Assembly: GCA_964036665.1 (NCBI GenBank)
Contig: OZ038531.1
Span: 22,402,591 to 22,466,590, forward strand
Origin: Gordius sp. MW1
Lineage: Eukaryota > Nematomorpha > Gordioida > Gordea > Gordiidae
Length of the DNA: 64,000 nt
Direction: 5' to 3'
Position numbers and translations under genes: made by a program. Every line of letters begins with the position of its first letter. Position 1 is the first letter of the stretch. The notes below the pieces were generated by a model that ran no database searches, had not been told where the DNA came from, and saw only the letters and a list, made by a program, of their open reading frames with translations. Below are positions 1 to 11,800 of the stretch, one piece after another.

Positions 1-567
1 AAACTCGATATTTTTTGTATGAATTTAATAGAGATCTGCTCATTGTAGGGGATCTGTTGTCAGGGGAATAGCTAGGATTGGAATTAGAGGAGGGGCTAAA
101 ATGATTTAGGCAGGGGAAAAATGATAATCTTTTGTAATTTTAGTCATTTTATTAAATTGTGAAACAATTTTGGATTCAGAGGGGGCAGCCGCCCCTCATT
201 GCCACCACCTGGTTACGCTTATGTCTGTCGTACTAAAATTAAAGTAGCATTCATATTATATGATATGATTTTTTTGCCTTTAATTTTAATATAAGGACTT
301 ATAGTTCATATATTATAATTTAATTTAAATCCCATCGGGCTTGTAATTTAAGCACTCTTCTAAAACATTTTTGACTTTGTATTAAAAAATAGTTGAGTTT
401 TAATTTTTATTTTAGAGCTCAATTATTTACGTTTTATTTTTTTAGTATCAAGGTTTAATAAGTGATTGTGCACTACCATACTAGTCCCAACTATATCCTT
501 TTAAAAAATCTATTTACATTTTGTATGGCCGTAAAATAAAAAATATCTTTCTATATGTGGTTTGCAG
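1..567. other. intronic sequence with one MITE
   Basis: No coding exon is recognised here. The stretch ends in a splice acceptor (TTTGCAG at 561-567) that serves the exon at 568, so it is most likely the last intron of that gene. A MITE of the 160-bp family occupies about 62-218. The rest is AT-rich sequence with no structure I can name. Confidence 0.5.
62..218. repeat. MITE, 160-bp 'GGGCGTAGCCAGG' family
   Basis: A diverged copy. It starts near a TAGCTAGGATTGG segment, passes through GAGGAGGGGC and a central 'attttagtcat' stretch, and ends in GGGGGCAGCCGCCCCTCATTG followed by a degraded CTGGTTACGC end. The same layout recurs at 15873, 22702, 28216 and 41078. Confidence 0.6.
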
Positions 568-879
568 ATCAAAAGGATATTACAAGTTGGCGAGGAAGTC
601 AGAGATTCATCAAGTGGCCAAATCCTGGGCCGCCTCAAGGAAGATTGGATCCAAGGGGATGGGGGTAAGGAATCCGCCGTTAAACACGTGGTCGAGGATA
701 TACCCCCACAAAATGTGCATGTGCACGAACACGTGGGAGGGGGTAAGAGTTACGAACAATACCGAAAATTAGACAAGATGGCTGCCGCCTTGGCTTACGG
801 ATCAGCTGGTGTCAATAAACTTGATCCCAACCCTTACTTGGTACAAGAACTTAAATTGGGCGAACAAATTATACTGTGA
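568..879 (+). CDS. last coding exon of an unrecognised gene (5' part outside the window)
   Basis: An open frame runs from a consensus acceptor (CAG at 565-567) to a TGA at 877-879, giving 103 residues. Codon use is richer in GC than the flanks, as in the other host exons here. The peptide has no membrane segment. It has a polar first half with an HVHEHVGGGKSYEQYRKLD stretch and ends LVQELKLGEQIIL. I do not recognise the family. A polyadenylation signal AATAAA lies at 963-968, about 85 bases after the stop, which fits a 3' terminal exon. The frame enters in phase 0. That this is an exon is fairly secure; the function is unknown. Confidence 0.7.
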   Translation: MKRILQVGEEVRDSSSGQILGRLKEDWIQGDGGKESAVKHVVEDIPPQNVHVHEHVGGGKSYEQYRKLDKMAAALAYGSAGVNKLDPNPYLVQELKLGEQIIL

Positions 880-2896
880 AAAAAAGTTGAGAATTATCAA
901 CCCGGGCCCGTTATGATTTATCACGTCAATCAAATGTATATAGAACCGCAAAAAATAATGTTAATAAATACGATCATGTACAGACATTTATGAATATTTT
1001 GAATAAAAAATCGTCTTTTGGCTTAAAGCATCAAATGATAAAGAATTTTTATAAATGTTTATGGTTTTAGACGTTTAATTACCCAGAGTAAATGCCTTAG
1101 ATATGTGATCTACTATCCAATGCTTGATTTATTATTAAGAGCATGGTGAAATAGTTGGATAAATCTTAATTAAGCCAGCTTTTTAAATAATGATTATTAT
1201 CTTATTTGTCCTTAAGTCTACTGAGCTGTTATGACCCATGAGCTAAGAATATTATTATCTATTGCAGGGACTTTGGATTAGTTGTGAGTGTTTTTACATT
1301 TAATATTATATTCTGTTACAAGCATTAAATTGATTTGCGGATGATATTTATAAAGAATAATGTTTTATAATTCCTACGATCTAAATTAGTATTTTAAGTT
1401 ACTAACTGCGCTTAAAATAAGGTTTTAAAATCAATTTTAATCTAGCTATTAATTGATACATTTAGTAAAATAAATTTATATTTCAATAAGCTTAGTGGTA
1501 TGCAAATCAGCATTAGAGCTAAAACATGCTATATATTTGTATTCACCCCGAACAAGATCTATGACTATATTGTGAATAAAAATAATAATTTGTAGTATGT
1601 GGCTTATTTACGGGATTTATAATCAATAGTTTTTGTAATGTTGGTACGACATATATTTAAATTTATTTTAATTACTTGTAAAAAAACAAAATGGTATAAT
1701 TGTTTTGAATCTCTCCATCGCGGTTGTCTATATCGAAGACCACTTACCCTTTTTCCTTTTGCAAAAGAGTTCTCGTGGCTCCCTGCCTCTCTATGCATTT
1801 CGAATCCAATGCGAGGACGTTTACATGGCCGCAACTCTTAATAGACTAGTTGTTAATCAAACTTGTATACTATAGACATAGAGAATATTTTTAAACCTAC
1901 ATTTTTTACGTAATATATATATATTATTTCTTCGTACATTATTTTATTTTACTCGGTTTTCAACCCTAACTAATTAAGTCAATGTCAATACTTAACTACA
2001 GTTGTTATATTATTTAAAGTTGAATGCTAAACTTCTCCCTTGAAAATAACAGTAATATTGACTTATTAAATAAAAAAGTGATCTATGATCTATATAAATA
2101 ATAGATATATTATAAAATGGAAGCAGACATTTTAATTTTCCATCTACATATTTAAATATGAAATTATTAAATTTATAAGTTTATTACAAATATTAAAAGA
2201 ATATTTAATTTATAGTGACCTTATAATAATATTTATAGAATTAAAAGTTCATATTTCCATACTCAAATAATAATTTACAAAAATAATCTATTAACAACGT
2301 GAATATCAATCATTTTTTCATCTCAATATTACTAACGTCTGAATCAATTTATGGACTAAATCTCTCTTGCCTTCGAAATTAGTTTTGGCATGATTTGTTT
2401 TCCTTCTCCCCTAATCATTTTTGTAAATGCTACTATCTTGAATTAACTTTGAATAATATTACTCTTATAATTAATTTATTTTTGTCCCTACCAAGCGAAT
2501 CTACAAATTTATTCGGGTGGCGTAAGTTGCTTAATAGCGTTTTAATTCATGCATAATTAACATATGATTTCGCTAGTCTTGGGTTCAAAATGTCACAGTC
2601 CAAAATGTCACACGAATATCACGAAAAATTAAATCTAAAATGGGGAGGGAATTTGATGTACATCTAATCCTAACCCAACCCCTAACCTAAAACGATGACC
2701 TAAAACACTACCCAATGGAAATTATGCGCTTGCGCAATGAGTAATTGCGAATCTCACGATCGTGAGATTCGCGAATCTCACGATGTGGCTTTGTTACATT
2801 TTGGACTGTGACATTTTGAAACGATACCATTTATATATGGCCAAATGCAAAATTGGTTTTAATGAATATTATTTCTAAAGCCTCCTAGCTTTCATA
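880..2896. other. 3' UTR and intergenic region
   Basis: It holds the 3' UTR of the upstream gene (AATAAA at 963), then AT-rich DNA with no convincing exon, then a foldback element at 2584-2821. The promoter of the downstream golgin gene must lie here. I could not single out a TATA box in this AT-rich sequence. Confidence 0.5.
2584..2821. mobile_element. foldback/MITE with TTCAAAATGTCACAGTCC terminal inverted repeats
   Basis: The left end TTCAAAATGTCACAGTCCAA is mirrored at the right end (about 2791-2820). Each end holds two tandem 'AAAATGTCACA'-like motifs. The interior has a telomere-like run of CCTAACCC-type words and, at 2747-2772, a perfect 26-bp palindrome centred on CACGATCGTG. The interior closely matches the core of a different foldback at 52508-52755. 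The element ends 75 bases before the start codon of the golgin gene. Confidence 0.8.
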
Positions 2897-5800
2897 ATGT
2901 TCAAGAATCTAAAAAAGAAGATTGAGGAATCTGGGGAGTTTGTTGCACATGCACCAATAGATCCTATATTTGAAGATGTAAAATTTTAAACATATTTTTT
3001 TAGGTTAATTTTTAAAATATTTTCTACTGCTTATTTATATCCAAAGCTTTTGTTCTTGTCATGTAAATTTGTTTGTTCCAAGTTAATGCAAATCTTAAAC
3101 ATTTAAATTTTTATCAATCATATCTTTAAATACATAATTTGCACTTAAAAATTAGTAAAGATATATATTAAACCTTTACAATTTTTATATTGGGGTTAGG
3201 CATTCAATATTTTGCTAACTTGGCTCATCACAAGCTATGTTTTTGATTAAATCTACCTGCATTTCTAAGCAACCACTTTGATTTGAATGTCTTTATTGAA
3301 TATAACCATTAACATCATTCTTATTATTATGTTCATTGTATATATGTGATAATCATAGCACCTACCTAGAATAGAAGCTAATTTATATATAATTAAAATA
3401 GTCATATAATAACTAGATTGCTCAGCCAAATGTCACCATTCCTTTTAAGTTATAATATTAGTTTTAGTTTATTACTAAATGGTCCAAAAAATAATTTTAA
3501 TTTTTTAAATGATTAAATGGAATAGGACATTATGTCCAAATCAACAACAAGCATAGAGTCTGAACAAAAATCCAAACCACCCTTGGATCTATCCAAATTT
3601 TCGACTTTCGGAGACGATATCGATGTAATGCCATGCACCCCTACCGAAATCAAGGTTACGCCCTCTTTCAAAGCCTCACCCCTCACGCTCCCTTCATCAA
3701 ATTTTTCCTTGTCATTTCTAACACCAAAATCACCTCAATTCATGGTACAATTTATTCATTTATTTCAATATTTTGATTAGGGGGGGAGGCAGCGGGGGGG
3801 GGGGGGGGGCAGGGGGTCTGATTTTAATACAAACAAGATTTAGGGGCGGCAAAATGATATTTATTGTAATTTTAACCATAAATTTATAAAAAATCTTAAA
3901 GATTATTTTGGATTTAGAGTGCCACTTCCTGGCTATGCACATGCCCATCATGCAAAGTATATAGAATAAAATCAAAATCCCATAAATTTAGTCAAGATAA
4001 ATTATTTTTTTAATTGATAGAAGTTTATTTCCAAATGATTGTGTAAAATATATTAAATTAATGAGCTGGTGTCGAGCCATGGATTTAGCATTGGATTTTA
4101 CAATTTTCACGGTAATTTTCTGCTTGATGTAAAAGAATTCTTTGGGAATATTATTAATTTTAATTTGTTATAAAATGTTTTTTCATGAATGAATGTATGT
4201 TTTGGTTAGCCTCAATCCGACATAGAAAGCGAATGTGGGAGCGAACTGGGGGAAGAAGTTGCAATTCAAGACATCCTAGATATAGACGTATTCTCTAAAG
4301 AGCAACTCTTCTACAAAGTTAAAAGAGTCCTCACGCAACTCACTAAATACAGGGGCAGATATTCCGAAGTTTGTCATTTTATTTTATTTATTAAATTTAT
4401 TTATTGCATTTATTTATTTATATTTTGTGATTTGTAATTTAGGTGACGCACGCTTACAAAGTTCTTGAGAGGGAGCGGGAAAAAATGCAGGTAAAACGCT
4501 TGTTCGGTAGACACGTAGTGTTGTAAAAACGGCTGGGTTTTGTTTGGTCGACCTGGGGTTTTAGTCGACCAAACATGAACTTGGCCTGTTTTTCTTAGTC
4601 AACCTCTAGGTTTAGTCGGAATTCGAAAATTAGACCGGAGTCGAGCGTTAGTCTTAGTTGAACCAAAGGTTCACCAAACACAACCCAGCCGTTTTTACAA
4701 CGCTACGTGTGAAGATAGCAAGTTTAAAAGTATTTGGGCCCAACTATTGAAAAAATACACCATTTATAGCATTAAAATGAGTAATTTTTCGTGTATTTTG
4801 CCCGGTGATGTGGAGCTAGAATGCTTTGTTGCAATTTCATGACAAAACCTTGCGGCGCATGAACGAGATGAAAGAAGCTGCCCAGTTAGATCAACAAGCC
4901 AAAGCCCATATGGAGCATTCCTTTAGATTGCTGTTGGAGGAGAAAGAAGACGTTATTAAAGCCCTAAGAACACAGGTTCATTCTTATACGAGTTTTTTTT
5001 ATATCAGTTTTACTAATTGCTTTGCAATTTATGGGCTCGCATTTGGTTGTCCCGTCCTGTCCAACTTGTAATTTTTTAATAATTGCCGTGGGCATATACG
5101 GGTTTTTAATGGCTGTTTTCGCAAATAGACTAGCTAATGACCGCTGGTTGGCTTAGATCTTTTTGACCTCGCCCGAGCCCAATATTCATTATTGTTTATG
5201 GGCCCGACTGATTATTACCTTTATACATAAATTTCTTTGGGCCACTTGTCGAGGTTGTTGCTGTATATCAGATATTACTTTCATTTAGAATCAATGTTTG
5301 AAGGAAAATAGTATTAGAGACGCTTGTCCAGATGTTTCTGTACAATCCAATGCCGACATCTATCAAGTAAAACTAAATTTGATTTTTTTCAATCCACAAA
5401 ACTACTGTTTTCCTAAAAATTGTCTCAAAGCATGAGGGGGGGGGGCAAATGCCTCTCCCTACCATCTGGCTACCCTCATGTTTTAACATATGATTTTTGG
5501 TTAGTTTAGTGTAATTGGATAAGAAAGATACATTTAGAAATATTTGATGCACTTAAACATAACGCTTTGGACACAAATTAATATTTTTTATAAAATACTA
5601 ATTTACATTCGGCCTTTTTTAATTTGAATTTATTTACATAACAAACTAGCCGACAAATCTTAATTCAGTTGGCGCCGCAGAAATTGACGCAGCTTTCGAT
5701 ACGTTCGTGACGTCTGAGCGCGTCCTCAAAGGCGAAGATACGTACGAATCCGAAGTAGTGAGCTTGGCGCCCCTACTCACCACAGCGTCAAACGACGCTC

Positions 5801-8800
5801 GAGATGCAACTGCTGAAGCTTTAGAAAATGCGCTCGAGCAGTTGCGCTTGACACACGCGCGCTTGATGGAGCTCGAGAAAAAGTCGAATAAATGTAATAA
5901 TTTTTTTGTTATGCGATTTGGTTATTCCATTTGTTTTACAGTTTTTGAAAAGCCTAGTTGGGTGGATTTTTATTAGTTTTTTACCTCATAAGACCTATAA
6001 AGGATTATTTGAATGTTTTTTATGTTAGGTAGGTCGGCTTTAGGTGTAGAGGTACTTTTATTCATTGAAAAATAGTATAGCTCTAGGCACCTACCCTTTT
6101 TAATTACGACCCTATCGCTACTGCAGAAGGGCGTAAAACTACAAAATAGTCTGCCCATTGGCATCCACCTGTTGTTGCCTCGTGCCCTGGTTCATTCGGT
6201 AAACAGGCAATGGATTTTTTTAAAGCAATCGGAAAACGTTCATCGAAATTTAAAATTTCCGCGTCCTTTTTACTTAGGGAACAACTATGAGGGATTCTTA
6301 TTGTACGATATAACTTTAAATCCTTTGCCGACTCTTGGCCTATTTTAGAAGATGATAATGATATAGATCTTTGTATTTAACCAATGTCTCTTTTTGTATT
6401 ACGCTTTTGTGTGTAACTTTGTTTTCGTATAAATAAACTTTGTAAACATTGAAATTTTTTTTGTTGTTGTTATTTTAATGTTTTTTTTTAAATAATAATT
6501 TCAATTGCTGGAGGAATTATTTTAATAATATTTATATTTTTAGACACAGTGACTACCTCTATACAAACAGACCCGTTATTGGAAGATCCGATCGAGACTG
6601 AAATAGCTGAAGATGATGCGGAAGCAGAATTACCAGACGAGTCGCTGTTAGCTTACAGGAGAAATACGAAAGTTGAATTGAATGAAGAATGCGGAGAGCT
6701 AAAGATGAGGCTGGAGTATTTAGAAAACGAATTTGTTCGTAAAGTAATAAAAAATATAAGATTTGAAAAAATGTGATTAAATTGGAAATTAGGAGTAGAA
6801 ATAATAGTTGTTATTGAAATGATTGATATTATGGTAGGTTTCAATAAGATTTTGAGTTGCTAGATTAAATTTTTTCGCAGAATATATAATTGAGCTTTTG
6901 ACAATGTTTAATCAAGGAGATTAGTTCAACTATTGCAATTTAATTTATTTCTTACGTGTTAGGTTAATGAAACGGAAGAATTGACCAAGGAAATCCACGA
7001 AGTAATCGCTTCGAATGAAGTTAATTTGGAGAAGGTAATTGTCGATTTGAAAAAGTCCTACGTAAAATTTTGTGAATCCATCAAACAACCACCTTCCAAA
7101 ACCTTAATTAACGTGACGGGAAATCATATGGATGTCATAAAACAACTGTTGCATAGCATATCGTCAATCAGCGATATGGTAAAAGGTGAAGTTGTAGAAA
7201 AATACGAATTAAAAAATGAATTACGCAAGGCGCGGGACGAAACGGAAGAAATTAAGAAGAGTGCTCAAGATTCTTCGAATCTGCTCAACGCGAAAATCTC
7301 GAAATTGTATGCGGAAAGGGAAGCCCTCGAAACTGATTCCGAAGCAAACAAAACTAAAGTTGCAAAAGCGGAGAACGAATTGTCTTCGTTGAAAAAAGAA
7401 ATGTCAAATTTAGAGGAAAGAGCAAAGTCTACTCAACGACAATACGAAAATTTGCAGCAAAAAATAATTGAAAACGAAGAGGAACATATTTTAACTGTTA
7501 ATGCCTTAGTGACAGAAAACGAGAACTTAAAAAAGGAGTTGCAAGAACTCGAAGCTCGTTTTATGGAAATTAACGAATCATCCGAAAGGTTAAGGGCTGA
7601 GGTAATGGACAAACAAAGTCAGAGTGAAGATGTACAAGATCAAAATCAGACTTTCAAAATGGATATCATTAATATGACGGAAGAAAATATTAAATTGAGC
7701 GAAAGCAAAAAGGAACTTGAGGAAAAGTGGCAAGTGACATGTGAAGAAAGGGAAAGATTGAAGAAAACAATTAATAATCTAAATACACGCTTGAATGTAA
7801 TAACGGATGAAAAGAAAAGTATGGATGATGTGATAACCGATTTAAGAAAACAATTGCAAAAGGATAAAAGTAATTATGAACACCTTTTGACAGAGCTGAA
7901 AGATCAAAGCAGGTTGAAATTAGAAGATTATAATTTAAAGTTGAAAGCCTCTGACGAAATTACTGCACAAAAGGTTGCTGTGGAACAAGAGTTAAATAAA
8001 GTCAGTGACGAGAAAGATAAATTGGAGAAAGAGTTGGAAGATTTAAAATTGACGCAAACTATATATCAAGAAAACTTGTTGCTCGAATTAGAAAAAGTTA
8101 GAGAAGAATTAGAATATGTAAAAATAGAATACGAAAATCTTGTTAAAGACAATATGACACGTACTCAAAAGTTTGCGGAAAAAATTGTAGATTTAGAGAA
8201 CGAAAAATTAGTGGCAGACGATTTAATGCGCAAAACGGAAACACGTCATTTGGAAATTGCTCAGAGACAAGCAGACGATATCGAGCGATTGAAAAATCTC
8301 CTCGAGGCAAACGAACATATCTCTAAGCCAATCGAAGTAAAATATTTTAATTTATTTGAAACATTTAAATTGTTGTATTATTTTTCCTTTAGGTGATTTC
8401 TTTAAGCGCCGCCTCTCAAACTAATAACGCCAAAGATTGGCATGCATTAGAATCCACTCTTCCACATACAACTTTTAGTTCATGTAATTTTGACGCTATT
8501 GTTATATCGCAAATTTAACTCTACATACAATACGAGTTAAATTAAATAGTACGTATTTGATATTTTAATCATGTGGTTAAGCAATTGTTACTATTTAAAT
8601 TTATTATTCTAAGGATTAATCTTGTGTTGCGACCATCCCTTTAAATCCAATAATTTGATGAAATTTATTAAAATTATGGCCTAAAATTACAAAAAAATGT
8701 TGATTTTGCCCCTCCCTAAATAATTATTGCCCCCCTCTAATTCCAATGCTGGCTACCCCCATGGTTGCGATCCTAGACCATTATAAAGGACAAGTCTACT

Positions 8801-11800
8801 TACTATACTCATTATTTATTAATGGACTAAATGTACACCTCTTTGACTTTCACAAGGCTTTAAGTAAATTTGGTTATGACTATTTTTACAAAATTTAGGA
8901 ATTCTGAGTGAGTGTTTTTTAGAGCATTAGTTTAGAAAAAAAATTTAAATGATAAAAACTCTTTTGCACAATTTTTAATCAAATATTGCTTAACTATATT
9001 TATACAAGGTCAAACCGAAGCACGAGAGTTTGATGATAATGGACAAAGGGTTGACGTGTTAACTCAACAAATATCTCGATTAGAAATGGAATTAGCCTTA
9101 AAAGATGCACACATTGCTCAAATGGAATCCAAAGTGAGATTGTTTCAGAAGGTGTTGGAAGAAAAACAAGCAACTCTGACGAAAGCCATGGCCCATGCTT
9201 TTGAAGTCGATGAATCCAGCAACGGTAAATATCATTTAATTTCGCGGTTTTAAAGAATAACTTTTATTTTTAAATGTATCATTGTTTCAATCAAATATAT
9301 TATTAATATAGTTATTAATAACTAGGCTAGGTTTTGTTTGATCGACCCTTGGTTTTGGTCGATTTAACCAAAAACAAACCAAATGTTTTTGGTCTGTTTT
9401 TATTAGTCGACCTTTGAGACTTGGTCGAAATTTGAAAAACAGACCAGAGTTAACCGTTAGACGACTAAACAAAACCCAGCCGTTACTTTTAACTAAGGAA
9501 AAGCAAGTGGTGTGATGTCTTTAGGGTTTACTTGAATTTTAACTAAAATGATGTAGGGGTAGGCTAAAATAAATGTGAGGTTGAAAAAAGATAAATACTA
9601 ACATGATGGCAAAATTGCTCAAATATTTTTATTTTCGTACTGATAATCATCCATCCTAAAATTATAAATTTTTTGCGGGATTAAAGGTATTTAAAAAAAT
9701 ATTGCTTGCAAGTTCTGACCATTTTTATTTAATTAAAATTAAAGTTATTTTCAAACTCGGTTACTTGCCCATCGCCCAGATAAAAGTTCAAAATTTAAGT
9801 TTATTTTTATTCCAATATTATTTATTATTTATTTACCATGGATTTTTATAAATTTACAATTTGATAAAAAAAACAAACATCTTAATATGTTCTTGTGATA
9901 ATTGATTATACCGCCATCTATAAATATTTTTGGTGGAGATGTAATTTTTCGAATTCTTGACCATCTCGTAGCCGACCACAACCTTTTTATGATTGAAATA
10001 TGATAATAGGTCATAGAGGAGTGCACATTGTGAAATTGGTGATTTCATATGATGGGCAAATAGGTTTTTATGATTTTTCACTAATTTGACCACATTAAAT
10101 TAACCGCAAAAGTAGGGTTTTTTGTTAATTTATTTCGATAGAGAATTTTTTAGGAACAAAATGCACGAAATTTGATTGAATAGCGCTATTACTTTCAAAA
10201 ATATGACAAAAATAGTAAAATCTATAAAACGCTCTCGAGCGTGATTTTGGCCCTTTAAACGTCCATAACTTTGGCCCAAAATGGCTAAAATTTTCCGAAA
10301 TTACTATAATATATGAGGCCTACACCCTCACCACAAATTATCCATATCCGAGATGGTCGGTCGAAAACGTTTTGATTTGTCATGGAATTGCCCTTATAAG
10401 AATTAGCACTTGCGCACAGCTATATCAAGTTGCATTCATCATGTCATATGTTTCAATGGGGTAAAATGTTTTTTATTCAACTCACCATTTTGAAGTTAAC
10501 TATCTCCCACATTGGTATAATCTATATTCTATATGTCCTTCCTTTATTTGTGCACAATTCAAAATGGCGGAAAAAATGGTGGGACTTATTTAAAGTTGGT
10601 GAGCAGTCTTCTCGCTTTTTTACAAATCATATATTTATATTTATTACTTCACCACATTAAGACCACGTACCTCCTCTGTTTACTGATACGGGATCGGAGG
10701 AAAGATATGTCCAGCAACGCCATTCCTTCCCCACCTCTTCGTTTCACGATATCAAACGGCAAAAAGGTTAGTTACACCTCGAGCCCTGCCCGGGCTCGGG
10801 TCGGGACTGATAAGTCAACCCGAGGCCCGAGTCCGACCCGAGGCAAAATTTGGCTAAAAGATTTTTTATACTTTTTACTAATTCCTTTAATGAGTAGGCT
10901 ATTTAAAGGAGACAATATTTTTATGCTAAATCAAGGGGGGGTCTTAACAAATTTTTCTATAAATTTACATTTCAAAAAAGTAGGGCCGGTGTAATATTGG
11001 AGTCAGCGAACGTTGTAAAATAGCGAAGTCAAATGTCAATCAAGCGTCATATATTATTTTCATTAAAATTGTTGAAATAGTTCTTATTGGCGGATAAAAC
11101 GGTCAATCATCAATAATATTATGTTATTTTTATGCTTAATTTATGAAGTGAACAATAAAGTTAATATTTAGTTAATTTTTAATGAATTTATTATTTTCAT
11201 TAAAATTGTTGAAATAGTTCTTATTGGCGGATAAAAACGTCAATCATCAATAATATTATGTTATTTTTTCTCACCAGGGGGGGGGAGTGTTTTGCCTCCA
11301 CCCTTATTTTTTACCCTCTTTCTCACCAGGGGGGGGAGTGTTTTGCCCCCCCCCTTATTTTTCACCCTCTTTCTCACCAGGGGGGAGGGGGGGGGGGGGT
11401 GTTTTGCCCCCCCCCCTTATTTTTCACCCGCTTTCTCACCAGGGGGGAGGGGGGGGGGGGGGGGGGGGGGTGTTTTGCCCCCCCCTTATTTTTCACCCTC
11501 TTTCTCACCAGGGGGGAGGGGGGTGTTTTGCCCCCCCCCTTATTTTTCACCCTCTTTCTCACCAGGGGGGGGGGAGTGTTTTGCCTCCCCCCTTATTTTT
11601 TACCCTCTTTCTCACCAGGGGGGGGAGTGTTTTGCCCCCCCCCCCTTATTTTTCACCCTCTTTCTCACCAGGGGGGGGGGGTGTGTTTTGCCCCCCCCTT
11701 ATTTTTCACCCTCTTTCTCACCAGGGGGGAGGGGGGTGTTTTGCCCCCCCCCCCTTATTTTTTACCCTCTTTCTCACCAGGGGGGAGGGGGGTGTTTTGC

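Noticed and set aside
2650-2700. Interstitial telomere (CCTAA/CTAACCC words), also near 52630, 31365 and 62245
   Set aside because: Irregular and short; part of mobile-element cores, not a regular TTAGG array.
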